Assembly (NCBI GenBank): GCA_045637775.1
Contig: JAZUAC010000037.1
Location: 35,128 to 99,127 of the forward strand
DNA: 64,000 nt
From: UMGS172 sp045637775
Lineage (GTDB): Bacteria > Bacillota > Clostridia > Oscillospirales > Acutalibacteraceae
Direction of reading: 5' to 3'
Position 1 is the stretch's first letter. Each line of letters begins with the position of its first letter. The translations under genes were made by a program, and so were the position numbers. Below, piece after piece: positions 52,445-61,225 of the stretch. Below the pieces are notes generated by a model. That model had not been told where the DNA came from. It ran no database searches and saw nothing but the letters and a program-made list of their open reading frames with translations.

Positions 52445-53695
52445 ATGTGTTTTTTTAAGAAGATTTTTTGTTTGTGTTTAGCGTTTGTTCTGAGCGTGTT
52501 GCCGTGTGCCGTGTCGGCTGACGAGGCTTTTGAGGATGATGCTGACAACAAAATAGTTACCGAGTTTAATTCTCCTGACCTTAAAGATCCAATACGAATT
52601 GATGCAAACGAAACGGTTGCAGGTGTGGGGATAGAGCTGGATATACCTGCAAAATCGTATATATTGATGGAGGTCAACACAGGTCGGATACTTTACGAAA
52701 GCGAAAGCCATATGCAGTTGCCGCCTGCATCAATCACCAAGGTCATGGCATTGCTGTTGGTGGTCGAGGCTATCGAATCAGGTCAATTGACATTGGAAAC
52801 AATGCTTACAGCAAGTCCTCATGCTTGCTCAATGGGTGGTTCACAGATATGGCTTGAACCAAATGAGCAGATGTCGGTGAACGAGTTGCTCAAAGCTGCG
52901 GTCATAGGCAGTGCAAACGATGCTACCGTTGTGCTTGGTGAGGCATTGGCAGGCAGCGAGGAAGGCTTTGTTCAAATGATGAACGAAAGGGCTGCCCAGT
53001 TGGGACTGACTGATACTAATTTTGTTAATTGTACGGGGCTTGATGCTGATGGCCATGTCACATCGGCACATGATATTGCCGTTATGTCCAAAGAACTTAT
53101 AAAGCACGATATGATAAAGCAGTATTCAACCGTATGGATGGATTCGTTGCGAAACGGTGAGTCGGAATTGGTCAACACCAATAAGCTGGTGCGGTATTAC
53201 GAGGGTTGCACGGGACTTAAAACGGGTACAACCTCGGGAGCAGGTTGTTGTCTTTCGGCTACCGCCGAGCGTCAGGGTTTGGAGCTTGTTGCGGTGGTTA
53301 TGGGATGCTCAACGAGTAATGATCGATTTAACGGAGCAAGAAAGTTGCTTGATTACGGTTTTGCAAATTACACCTATATCACCGTCACTGCCGACAGCAG
53401 TAAATTTCATGATATATCCGTGACAAACGGTGTCAAGAATAAAGTGACACCCGTGTGCAATGAGGAGAGAAGCTTTTTGGTTGAGAAGAACAAGGCTAAA
53501 ACTCTCATTGTCGAGACCGAGTTGAGTGATACCTTGAAAGCACCTATAACCAAAGGTCAGCAGATTGGTGTTGCAAGGGTGTTTGTTGACGGAAATGAGA
53601 TTGGAACTGTCAAAATTACGGCAAAAGAGTCGATTGAGGCGATGACTTTAAAAAAAGGTTTAAAAATTTTGCTAAAAAACCTATTTTATGTGTAA
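52445..53695 (+). CDS. dacF: D-alanyl-D-alanine carboxypeptidase, DacF type
   Basis: 416 residues. A signal peptide ends near residue 25 (VSADEA). The penicillin-binding active site has SITK (SxxK) near residue 100, SAND (SxN) near 158, and LKTGTTSG (KTG) near 262. A C-terminal PBP5-like domain and a hydrophobic or amphipathic tail (LKKGLKILLKNLFYV) anchor it. It trims peptidoglycan stem peptides; in Bacillus DacF acts in the spore cortex. ATG 52445 is chosen for spacing to AAGGGG. Confidence 0.93.
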   Translation: MCFFKKIFCLCLAFVLSVLPCAVSADEAFEDDADNKIVTEFNSPDLKDPIRIDANETVAGVGIELDIPAKSYILMEVNTGRILYESESHMQLPPASITKVMALLLVVEAIESGQLTLETMLTASPHACSMGGSQIWLEPNEQMSVNELLKAAVIGSANDATVVLGEALAGSEEGFVQMMNERAAQLGLTDTNFVNCTGLDADGHVTSAHDIAVMSKELIKHDMIKQYSTVWMDSLRNGESELVNTNKLVRYYEGCTGLKTGTTSGAGCCLSATAERQGLELVAVVMGCSTSNDRFNGARKLLDYGFANYTYITVTADSSKFHDISVTNGVKNKVTPVCNEERSFLVEKNKAKTLIVETELSDTLKAPITKGQQIGVARVFVDGNEIGTVKITAKESIEAMTLKKGLKILLKNLFYV

Positions 53696-53712
53696 ACTTT
53701 TTCAAATTTGTG

Positions 53713-53741
53713 TTGAAAAAGTAGTTAAGGTATTGTATAAT
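53713..53741 (+). promoter_or_regulatory. Promoter for pgi
   Basis: TTGAAA, 17 bases, TATAAT. The leader is about 75 bases. Confidence 0.8.
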
Positions 53742-53821
53742 AACTACAAAGAAAGGTATATTTCGGTGTGGTAACACCGATTAAACCGATTTCAGCTTTT
53801 TTCCGAAGGGAATGTTTAAAA

Positions 53822-55159
53822 ATGTCTATTAAATTTAAAGACGGATATGCAAAAGAGTTTTTGGGCGAGGATGATTATGCCGGAATAAAAGCTCATGTAT
53901 CCGCCGCACACAATATGTTGGAAAACAAATCGGGTCTCGGAAACGACTTTTTGGGTTGGGTAGACCTTCCTGTTGATTACGACAAGGATGAATTTGCACG
54001 AATCAAAAAGGCCGCAGACAAGATTATCAGCGACACCGATGTATTTATTGTTATCGGTATCGGCGGTTCTTATTTGGGAGCCAGAGCCGCTATCGAATTT
54101 TTGAAGTCACCTTTGTACAACAATCTTCCCAAAAACACTCCTGATATTTACTTTGCAGGTAATTCCATCAGCGGTTCTGCAGTTCAGGACCTTTTGGCAA
54201 TTTGCGAAGGTAAGCGTGTTTCGGTCAATGTTATATCCAAATCGGGTACCACCACCGAGCCTGCTATCGCTTTCAGAATTTTCAGAGAATATCTTGAAAA
54301 CCGTTACGGTCATGAAGAGGCCGTTAAGCGTATATACTGTACCACCGATAAGGCAAGGGGTACTTTAAAGCAGCTTGCTGACGAACAGGGTTATGAATCG
54401 TTTGTAGTTCCCGATGATGTTGGCGGTAGATTCAGTGTTCTCACTGCAGTTGGTCTTTTGCCCATCGCCGTTGCAGGTGCCGATATCGATGCTCTTATGA
54501 AGGGTGCCGCATTGGCCCGTGAGGAATATGCAGTCGACGATATTGAGAAGAACGATTGCTACAAGTACGCTGCTATCAGAAACTGTCTTTACAGAAAAGG
54601 CAAGGCTATCGAGTTGCTTGTATCCTATGAGCCTCGCTTCACAATGATGTCTGAGTGGTTCAAACAGCTTTACGGCGAGTCTGAGGGTAAGGATGGCAAG
54701 GGTTTGTTCCCCGCATCCGTAACCTTCTCAACTGACCTTCACTCAATGGGTCAATACATTCAGGACGGACGCAGAATTTTGTTTGAAACAGTTGTTACCA
54801 TTGGCGACTGCGGTTCGGACACCATTATTAAAGAGGATGCCAACGACGGTGACGGTTTGAACTTCCTGGCAGGCAAGCCCATGTCTTTTGTAAACCAAAA
54901 GGCATTTGAGGGTACTGTGCTTGCCCATACCGACGGCGGAGTTCCCAACCTCGTTATTGAGATGGAGAAGGCTGACGAAGAAAACCTCGGCCGACTCATT
55001 TACTTCTTCGAAAAGGCTTGTGCAATTTCGGGTTATATGTTGGGTGTCAACCCATTCAACCAGCCCGGTGTTGAGGACTATAAGAAAAATATGTTTGCAA
55101 TGCTCGGCAAGCCCGGTTACGAAGACCGCAAGGCCGCATTGGAAGCAAGAATCAAGTAA
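53822..55159 (+). CDS. pgi: Glucose-6-phosphate isomerase
   Basis: 445 residues, the short bacterial form. Motifs are IGIGGSYLGARAA near residue 80, SKSGTTTEPA near 140, DVGGRFSVLTAVG near 205, GESEGKDGKGLFPA near 285, and the late lysine in NPFNQPGVEDYKKN near 425. It converts glucose 6-phosphate and fructose 6-phosphate in glycolysis. The ATG at 53822 fits the family start. It is followed by the P-loop gene 45 bases on. Confidence 0.96.
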   Translation: MSIKFKDGYAKEFLGEDDYAGIKAHVSAAHNMLENKSGLGNDFLGWVDLPVDYDKDEFARIKKAADKIISDTDVFIVIGIGGSYLGARAAIEFLKSPLYNNLPKNTPDIYFAGNSISGSAVQDLLAICEGKRVSVNVISKSGTTTEPAIAFRIFREYLENRYGHEEAVKRIYCTTDKARGTLKQLADEQGYESFVVPDDVGGRFSVLTAVGLLPIAVAGADIDALMKGAALAREEYAVDDIEKNDCYKYAAIRNCLYRKGKAIELLVSYEPRFTMMSEWFKQLYGESEGKDGKGLFPASVTFSTDLHSMGQYIQDGRRILFETVVTIGDCGSDTIIKEDANDGDGLNFLAGKPMSFVNQKAFEGTVLAHTDGGVPNLVIEMEKADEENLGRLIYFFEKACAISGYMLGVNPFNQPGVEDYKKNMFAMLGKPGYEDRKAALEARIK

Positions 55160-55203
55160 GAAATAACCGCTTTTGGCGGTGAAAATATAAAGGAGTTGTT
55201 ACT

Positions 55204-55620
55204 ATGTTAAAACTTATTATCGGTAAAAAGGGTAGCGGAAAAACCAAGAAGCTCATCGACGCTGTTACTGCAGCTGCTGACGCTTCCAACGGCAACGTTG
55301 TTTGCATTGAAAAGAGCTCAACCCTTACTTTGAATATCACCCACCGTGTACGTCTTGTTGACACCGATCATTATGAGATCTCGGGTTATGATGCATTCTA
55401 TGGCTTCATTTCCGGTATCTGCGCAGGCAACTATGACGTTACCCACATCGGTATCGATGCAATCCTTCGCATCTGCAACCGCAACTATGACGAGCTTGCT
55501 ACTTTCTTGAAGAAGCTTGATGTTCTTTCCAAGGATGCTAACGCAGAGTTCATCATCACCGTTTCGGCCGATAAGGCAGAGCTCCCTGCAGAAATCTTTG
55601 AGATTGCAGAGGAAATTTAA
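55204..55620 (+). CDS. Small P-loop protein
   Basis: 138 residues. Walker A is GKKGSGKTKK at residues 7-16. A Walker-B-like stretch, VTHIGIDAIL, lies near 80. The rest resembles a minimal RecA/ABC-like core; no known partner domain was seen. It has been labelled twitching-motility-like in relatives, which I doubt. GGAG precedes the ATG. It shares the pgi transcript unless a promoter lies in the short gap, and a terminator follows. Confidence 0.75.
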   Translation: MLKLIIGKKGSGKTKKLIDAVTAAADASNGNVVCIEKSSTLTLNITHRVRLVDTDHYEISGYDAFYGFISGICAGNYDVTHIGIDAILRICNRNYDELATFLKKLDVLSKDANAEFIITVSADKAELPAEIFEIAEEI

Positions 55621-55642
55621 GCTACAAAGTTAGCCAAACTGT

Positions 55643-55675
55643 ACACCGCACAGAAAAATCTGTGCGGTGTTTTGT
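55643..55675 (+). terminator. Terminator after P-loop gene
   Basis: ACACCGCACAGA / TCTGTGCGGTGT is followed by TTTTG. Confidence 0.87.
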
Positions 55676-55723
55676 GAATTTCGGTAAAAATACCTTTTTC
55701 TTGTGTTTTCGGGAAATTTACAC

Positions 55724-55752
55724 TTGACAAAGAGGGTATCGGTATATATAAT
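55724..55752 (+). promoter_or_regulatory. Promoter for yceD-rpmF operon
   Basis: TTGACA, 17 bases, TATAAT, consensus. Confidence 0.87.
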
Positions 55753-55781
55753 ATTCTGTGTGACAATTTGAGGTGAGTGGT

Positions 55782-56279
55782 ATGATTCTTGATTTAAGGT
55801 CACTTTTTGTAAATGACAGCGAGACTCTTCCGCTCGATTGTCGGTTCGATATGAGTGAGGTCGATTTTTATGGGACTTGTCCTTTGAAGTCGCCTGTTTC
55901 CGTTAAGGGAAGTGCATTCTCCAGAGCCGGCATTGTAACACTATCGGTAGAATGTGATTGCGAATACTCTGCTCCTTGTGACCGTTGCGGTGAAGAAGCG
56001 GTGAAGCATTACAAGGTTCCGATAGAGCGCGTTCTCGTCAGTCAACTCGAAAACGACGAGAATGACGAAATAATCCTTGTGCAGGATTTCAAGCTTGATT
56101 TGGAAGAGCTTGTTTTCACTGAGGTTGTGCTCGCAATGCCGAGCAAACATCTGTGCACGAAGGATTGCAAAGGCATTTGCCAGAAGTGCGGTAAAAATCT
56201 GAATGACGGTCCTTGCGGCTGTGCTACCAAAGAGATTGACCCGAGACTTGCGGCATTAGCCAAATTGTTAGAGAATTAA
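55782..56279 (+). CDS. yceD: YceD/DUF177 family protein
   Basis: 165 residues. The C-terminal zinc motif CTKDCKGICQKCGKNLNDGPCGC is typical of DUF177 proteins upstream of rpmF. The early part has CEYSAPCDRCGEE near residue 65. The family is linked to 23S rRNA or 50S assembly, with no known reaction. ATG 55782 is chosen at AGGTGAG spacing. It is co-transcribed with rpmF 26 bases downstream. Confidence 0.9.
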   Translation: MILDLRSLFVNDSETLPLDCRFDMSEVDFYGTCPLKSPVSVKGSAFSRAGIVTLSVECDCEYSAPCDRCGEEAVKHYKVPIERVLVSQLENDENDEIILVQDFKLDLEELVFTEVVLAMPSKHLCTKDCKGICQKCGKNLNDGPCGCATKEIDPRLAALAKLLEN

Positions 56280-56305
56280 CTTAAAGATTTAAGGAGGCGC
56301 TGAAA

Positions 56306-56488
56306 ATGGCAGTTCCCAAGAGAAAAACCGGTAAAGCAAGAAAGAACAAGAGACGTTCTAATGTTTGGAAGATGAGTGCTCCGACACTTGTAAAGTGCAA
56401 TCACTGCGGTGAGTACAAGAGACCTCACAGAGTTTGCCCTGCTTGCGGATTCTATAACGACCGCGAAGTAGTTAAGGTTGAGGCATAA
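56306..56488 (+). CDS. rpmF: 50S ribosomal protein L32
   Basis: 60 residues, full length. It begins MAVPKRKTGKARKNKRRS, with a zinc ribbon CNHCGEYKRPHRVCPACG. It is a standard L32 that keeps the zinc cysteines. AAGGAGG precedes the ATG. It follows yceD, as in most Firmicutes. Confidence 0.97.
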   Translation: MAVPKRKTGKARKNKRRSNVWKMSAPTLVKCNHCGEYKRPHRVCPACGFYNDREVVKVEA

Positions 56489-56562
56489 TTTTTGCAAAGC
56501 TTTGGGGGAAGGAGTATATCCTTCCCTCATTTTTTTAAAACTAATCGAAAGGAGTGTTGGTC

Positions 56563-57861
56563 TTGGCAGTCTTGATAAAAGATGTTGAAAAGTGTTCTCA
56601 TGCAGGAAGAGCAGGCATTTTGGCAGGGGAAACCTTGCTTTCGCTTAATGGCAACGATATAGTCGATGTGCTTGATTATCGATTTTACCAAAATGAGCGT
56701 GTGTTGAATGTCATGGTCAAATCGGTTGATGGCGAAGTCAGAACCGTTACGGTCAAAAAGCCTGAATATGATGAGCTTGGTTTGGAATTTGAGACCTATT
56801 TGATGGATAAACAGCACTCCTGTCGAAATAAGTGTATTTTCTGTTTTATTGACCAGTTGCCGAAAGGCTTGCGTGAATCGTTGTATTTTAAGGACGACGA
56901 TTCAAGAATGTCGTTTTTGTTTGGCAACTATATAACACTGACCAATTTGACCGAGCATGAGATTGAGCGCATTATAAAACTGCATATAAGTCCTGTTAAT
57001 GTTTCGGTTCACACAACCAACCCCGAGTTGCGCGTCAGGATGATGGGCAACCGTTTCGCGGGACAGTCACTTGACGCTTTGTGGAGACTTTGCGAGGTGG
57101 GAATCAGTATCAACTGTCAGCTGGTACTTTGTCCCGATTGGAATGATGGTGCTGAACTTGAACGAAGCCTTAATGACCTTATAAAGCATCCTTCAATCGG
57201 CAGTATCGCCTGTGTCCCAGTCGGCTTGACGGGTCACCGTGAGGGCTTGTGCGAACTCCGACCCTTTAACTGTGAGACCGCATCTGAGGTTATTGATATA
57301 ACAGAGCGTTTTGGTGAACAAACACTTGAAATGTACGGTGAACGCCGTGTTTTTGCGGCCGATGAGTTTTATCTTACCGCCGAAAGACCAATTCCCGAAG
57401 CCGATTTTTACGGCGACTTTTTGCAGCTTGAAAACGGCGTTGGAATGTGGGCAATGCTGAAGCAAGAGTGCGAGGAAGCGCTCGACGATTACGATTCACC
57501 CGACGAGGAGCGTAATATCACGCTCGTAACGGGTGAGGCGGCATACCCTTTGTTATCAAATATTGTTGACAATGTGACAAAAAAGTGGCATAATTTTAAA
57601 TGTAATGTAATTGCCATAAAAAACAACTTTTTCGGTGGCAGAATAACGGTGACGGGGCTTATCACCGCAACCGATATTTTAGAGCAGTTAAAGGGCAAGG
57701 AATTGGGCACCGAGCTGCTTATTTCCTCGAGTATGTTGCGTCATGAGGGCGATATGTTCCTCGATAGCGTGACAGTAAACGAGGTTGAAGAAAAATTGAA
57801 TGTGAAAATAACCGTGGTCGAGAGTGACGGATGGGCGTTGCTTGATGCACTTCACGGATAA
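56563..57861 (+). CDS. DUF512 radical-SAM-like protein with PDZ-like start
   Basis: 432 residues. A PDZ-like N-terminus (GRAGILAGETLLSLNGNDI) precedes a CxxxCxxC cluster motif (CRNKCIFCFIDQ) near residue 85. KDDDSRMSFLFGNYITLTNL follows, and a DUF512 domain with GLTGHREGLCELRP and LITATDI near the end. It is a putative Fe-S protein found before der in Clostridia; the function is unknown. The TTG start at 56563 best fits AAGGAG spacing. Confidence 0.9.
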   Translation: MAVLIKDVEKCSHAGRAGILAGETLLSLNGNDIVDVLDYRFYQNERVLNVMVKSVDGEVRTVTVKKPEYDELGLEFETYLMDKQHSCRNKCIFCFIDQLPKGLRESLYFKDDDSRMSFLFGNYITLTNLTEHEIERIIKLHISPVNVSVHTTNPELRVRMMGNRFAGQSLDALWRLCEVGISINCQLVLCPDWNDGAELERSLNDLIKHPSIGSIACVPVGLTGHREGLCELRPFNCETASEVIDITERFGEQTLEMYGERRVFAADEFYLTAERPIPEADFYGDFLQLENGVGMWAMLKQECEEALDDYDSPDEERNITLVTGEAAYPLLSNIVDNVTKKWHNFKCNVIAIKNNFFGGRITVTGLITATDILEQLKGKELGTELLISSSMLRHEGDMFLDSVTVNEVEEKLNVKITVVESDGWALLDALHG

Positions 57862-57890
57862 GTGAGAATGATATATAAGGAGGCGATATT

Positions 57891-59225
57891 ATGGCCAAAC
57901 CCGTAGTCGCAGTTGTAGGACGCCCTAATGTTGGTAAGTCCACACTGTTTAACAAACTTTGCGGTAAGCGGCTGTCAATTGTTGATGACACACCGGGTGT
58001 TACCCGTGACCGTATTTTTGGCAATGCCGAATGGTTGGGTAAAAATTTTATGTTGATAGATACCGGCGGTATTGAGCCTAAGACCGATGATGTTATTTTG
58101 AAAAAGATGCGTGCTCAGGCTGAGTTGGCTATTGACACCGCATCGGTCATCATCTTTGTAACCGACCTTAAAAGCGGCGTGACCGCCTCGGATAACGAGG
58201 TTGCCGCAATGCTTCAGAAAAGCGGAAAGCCTATTGTGCTTTGCGTAAATAAGTGTGACCGTTTGGGTGAACAACCGCTTGAGTTTTACGAGTTTTATAA
58301 CCTCGGGTTAGGCGACCCTGTTGCCGTTTCATCGGTTCACGGTCACGGTACGGGCGACCTTTTGGATAAGGTTTTTGAGCATATCCCCGAGGCCGATTTT
58401 GAGGACGAGGATGAGGATATTATCAATGTTGCCGTAATAGGCAAGCCTAACGCAGGCAAATCCTCGCTTATCAATAATATCAGCGGTGAGGAAAGGGTTA
58501 TCGTTTCGGATATTGCAGGAACCACCCGTGATGCTATTGACACTCTTGTTGAGATTGGCGGTCAGAAGTATAACTTTACTGATACCGCAGGTATCCGCCG
58601 TAAATCCAAGGTTGACGATGAAATTGAAAAATACAGTGTAATGCGTGCCAAAATGGCTATTGAGCGTTCGGATGTATGTGTTATTATGATAGATGCAACC
58701 GAAGGCTTCACTGAGCAGGACTCCAAGGTTGCAGGACTTGCAATGGAACAGGGCAAGGCGGCCATTATCGCTGTCAACAAGTGGGACATCGTTGAAAAAG
58801 ACGGTAAGACCATGGACAGCATGAGAAAATCGCTCATGCAGGATTTCTCGTTCATGCCCTATGCGCCGATTATTTTTATTTCGGCAAAAACAGGTCAGCG
58901 TGTTGACCGTTTGTTTGAACTTATCAAGTTTGTTCATGCACAGAACACCATGCGTATCTCAACCGGTATGCTTAACGATATTCTTGCCGAGGCTACGGCT
59001 CGTGTACAGCCTCCTTCGGATAAGGGTAAGAGATTGAAGATATACTACATGACTCAGGCGTCTACCAAACCGCCGACATTTGTGTTCTTCTGCAACCGTG
59101 AGGAGCTTTTCCACTTCTCATATCAGAGATACCTTGAAAATCAGATACGCTCAACCTTCGGTCTTGAGGGAACACCCGTCCGTTTTGTTATTCGTGAACG
59201 TGGTGACGGAAAGACCAAGGCTTAA
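57891..59225 (+). CDS. der: Ribosome biogenesis GTPase Der
   Basis: 444 residues with two tandem GTPase domains: GRPNVGKSTLFNK at residues 9-21 and GKPNAGKSSLINN near 183, each with DTxG (DTGGIE, DTAGIRR) and NKxD (NKCDR, NKWDI) motifs. A C-terminal KH-like domain follows. Der assembles the 50S subunit and is essential. GGAGGCG precedes the ATG. It lies between the DUF512 gene and plsY, as in many Clostridia. Confidence 0.97.
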   Translation: MAKPVVAVVGRPNVGKSTLFNKLCGKRLSIVDDTPGVTRDRIFGNAEWLGKNFMLIDTGGIEPKTDDVILKKMRAQAELAIDTASVIIFVTDLKSGVTASDNEVAAMLQKSGKPIVLCVNKCDRLGEQPLEFYEFYNLGLGDPVAVSSVHGHGTGDLLDKVFEHIPEADFEDEDEDIINVAVIGKPNAGKSSLINNISGEERVIVSDIAGTTRDAIDTLVEIGGQKYNFTDTAGIRRKSKVDDEIEKYSVMRAKMAIERSDVCVIMIDATEGFTEQDSKVAGLAMEQGKAAIIAVNKWDIVEKDGKTMDSMRKSLMQDFSFMPYAPIIFISAKTGQRVDRLFELIKFVHAQNTMRISTGMLNDILAEATARVQPPSDKGKRLKIYYMTQASTKPPTFVFFCNREELFHFSYQRYLENQIRSTFGLEGTPVRFVIRERGDGKTKA

Positions 59226-59277
59226 TTTGAAAATTGAAATAATTTGTGCTATTTTTAGGAGATAAGGAGAATGTAAA

Positions 59278-59961
59278 ATGGCATGGTTTGTTTTAGTAAT
59301 TTCTTTAATTGTTTGCTATTTGGTGGGCAGTATTAACGGTGCCGTAATTATTTCAACGGCACACGGCGGTAACGATGTCCGTAAAGAGGGTAGCGGCAAT
59401 GCGGGTATGACAAATATGATCCGTTCGCGCGGTATCGTTCCCGGATTGATAACCTTTTTGATTGACACCTTTAAGGGTACTGTTGCATGCCTTATTGCAA
59501 AAATCTGGGTGTTGCCGTATATTTATTCGGCATTGCCTTATGAGTTGTTGCGCCCCGAGTATGTTATCTACTACTGTGCGCTTGCCTGCATTTTCGGACA
59601 CATTTATCCCGTGTTCTTTGGTTTTAAGGGTGGTAAAGGTGTTTCAACCACTCTTGGTGTAGGCTTGGTTTGCTGTTGGCAAACGGCATTGGTTGCCTTT
59701 GGCTTGTTTATTCTTTTGTTTATTGTAACAAGAATAATCTCGGTAGGCTCATTGGCGGCGGCTGTGTCCTTGCCTTTCTTGAATCTTATTTTTGCTACCC
59801 GCATCGTGGGTGCGCCCAATGCTGTACTTATTCAGGTTATTCTTATAACTATTATGTCATTGAATATTATAATCAGCCACCGTGCTAATATCGGCCGCCT
59901 TGTCCGCGGTGAGGAAAAGAAGCTCACCGTCAAGAAAAAGGAGCCCAAAAATGAGCAGTAA
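59278..59961 (+). CDS. plsY: Glycerol-3-phosphate acyltransferase PlsY
   Basis: 227 residues with about five membrane segments. The conserved loops are GSINGAVIIS, RKEGSGNAGMTNMIRSRG near residue 40, GHIYPVFFGFKGGKGVSTTLG near 107, and ISHRANIGRLVRGEE at the end. It moves acyl groups from acyl-phosphate to glycerol 3-phosphate, the first step in phospholipid making. It overlaps gpsA by 11 bases, and that enzyme supplies its substrate. Confidence 0.95.
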   Translation: MAWFVLVISLIVCYLVGSINGAVIISTAHGGNDVRKEGSGNAGMTNMIRSRGIVPGLITFLIDTFKGTVACLIAKIWVLPYIYSALPYELLRPEYVIYYCALACIFGHIYPVFFGFKGGKGVSTTLGVGLVCCWQTALVAFGLFILLFIVTRIISVGSLAAAVSLPFLNLIFATRIVGAPNAVLIQVILITIMSLNIIISHRANIGRLVRGEEKKLTVKKKEPKNEQ

Positions 59962-60949
59962 GATAACTGTTTTAGGCTCGGGCGGCTGGGGTATTGCTTT
60001 GGCTATCCATGCGTTTTCGCAAGGCTTTGATGTCAAGCTTTGGTCGCCTTTTGAAAATGAGGTGGCAGGTCTAAACTCAACCCGAGAAAGCGAAAAATTG
60101 CTCAAAGGGGTTAAGATTCCTGCGGAGATTGAGATAACCACCGACCTTAATGTGGTTGAGGGTTCGTATATAACCATTATTGCAACACCTTCGTTTGCAG
60201 TGCGTGAAACTGCCGCAAGACTTAAAAACTATGATTGCGGTATTGTTGTAAACGTTGCGAAGGGCTTTGAAAAGGGAACACAGAAGCTTTTGTCCGATGT
60301 TATTTCGGAGGAGTTGCCCGATAAGTCGATAGTAATATTATCAGGTCCCTCTCATGCCGAGGAGGTTGCCCGCGGTGTTGCTACCACTGTGGTTGCCGCG
60401 TCAGATAACATAGATGCCGCCAAAGCTGTCCAAAAGGCTTTGATTGGCTCTAATTTCAGAATCTACACCAATAATGATATTGTGGGTGTTGAGGTTGGCG
60501 GTGCATTGAAGAATGTCATTGCCGTTTGTGCAGGAATTGCCAACGGTTTAGGCGTTGGTGATAACACAAGAGCCGCACTCATAACCCGCGGACTTGCGGA
60601 AATTGCCAGATTGGGCACTGCAATGGGTGCCGAAAGTGCAACCTTCATGGGTCTTTCAGGACTCGGCGACCTGATTGTTACATGTATGTCCGAGCATAGC
60701 CGAAACAACCGATTCGGCAACCTTGTCGGTAACGGAATGTCTGTCAAAGAGGCTTTGGAAACGGTTGGTACGGTCGAAGGCTACTATGCCGTTGAGATTG
60801 CCGTGACATTGGCCGAAAAATATATGGTCGATATGCCTATGACGGCACAGTGCTATAATATTCTTTATAAAGATGCACCTGTGTCCGAAGCTATAATGAA
60901 TCTTATGAACCGTCCCGGAAAATCGGAGGAAGAACCCTGGCTGAATTGA
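59951..60949 (+). CDS. gpsA: Glycerol-3-phosphate dehydrogenase [NAD(P)+]
   Basis: 332 residues. The NAD fold is VLGSGGWGIALA near residue 6. Then come IATPSFAVRE, VNVAKGFEKGT, SGPSHAEEVARG near 135, the catalytic Lys in GGALKNVIAVCAG near 185, and GLSGLGDLIVTC near 240. It makes sn-glycerol 3-phosphate from DHAP for PlsY. The start lies inside the end of plsY, so translation is coupled. Confidence 0.96.
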   Translation: MSSKITVLGSGGWGIALAIHAFSQGFDVKLWSPFENEVAGLNSTRESEKLLKGVKIPAEIEITTDLNVVEGSYITIIATPSFAVRETAARLKNYDCGIVVNVAKGFEKGTQKLLSDVISEELPDKSIVILSGPSHAEEVARGVATTVVAASDNIDAAKAVQKALIGSNFRIYTNNDIVGVEVGGALKNVIAVCAGIANGLGVGDNTRAALITRGLAEIARLGTAMGAESATFMGLSGLGDLIVTCMSEHSRNNRFGNLVGNGMSVKEALETVGTVEGYYAVEIAVTLAEKYMVDMPMTAQCYNILYKDAPVSEAIMNLMNRPGKSEEEPWLN

Positions 60950-60953
60950 CCGC

Positions 60954-61076
60954 TTGCCCGATGTTATAAATACCGTTTTGCAAGGTGTAATTTCGGATAT
61001 TTCGGTAACTCTTGATGATATTTACCGAGTTTTTGCCGCTGTTCAGATTCATGATGTTACCGTCAATATATGTTGA
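60954..61076 (+). other. Possible short ORF or remnant, 40 codons
   Basis: A TTG-initiated frame encodes a plausible helix-rich peptide (LPDVINTVLQGVISD, then DDIYRVFAAVQ). It has no ribosome site and no family I recognise. It may be the tail of a deleted gene after gpsA. The interval 60950-61159 otherwise holds only the terminator. Confidence 0.22.
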
Positions 61077-61100
61077 ATTTCATCGAGAACATAAATTCAC

Positions 61101-61135
61101 AAAAGCCGTTTTCCAAGTAGGAGAACGGCTTTTAT
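61101..61135 (+). terminator. Terminator after gpsA region
   Basis: AAAAGCCGTTTTC / GAGAACGGCTTTT, with A-run and T-run flanks. Confidence 0.82.
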
Positions 61136-61159
61136 CGTTGAAAGGTGAAGTGCGGTAGG

Positions 61160-61188
61160 TTGACTTTTGCAATACGATGAAGTATAAT
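61160..61188 (+). promoter_or_regulatory. Promoter for sugar phosphotransferase
   Basis: TTGACT, 17 bases, TATAAT. Confidence 0.78.
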
Positions 61189-61225
61189 AAGCAATGTATA
61201 TTTGATGAATAAAGGTGGTGACCGT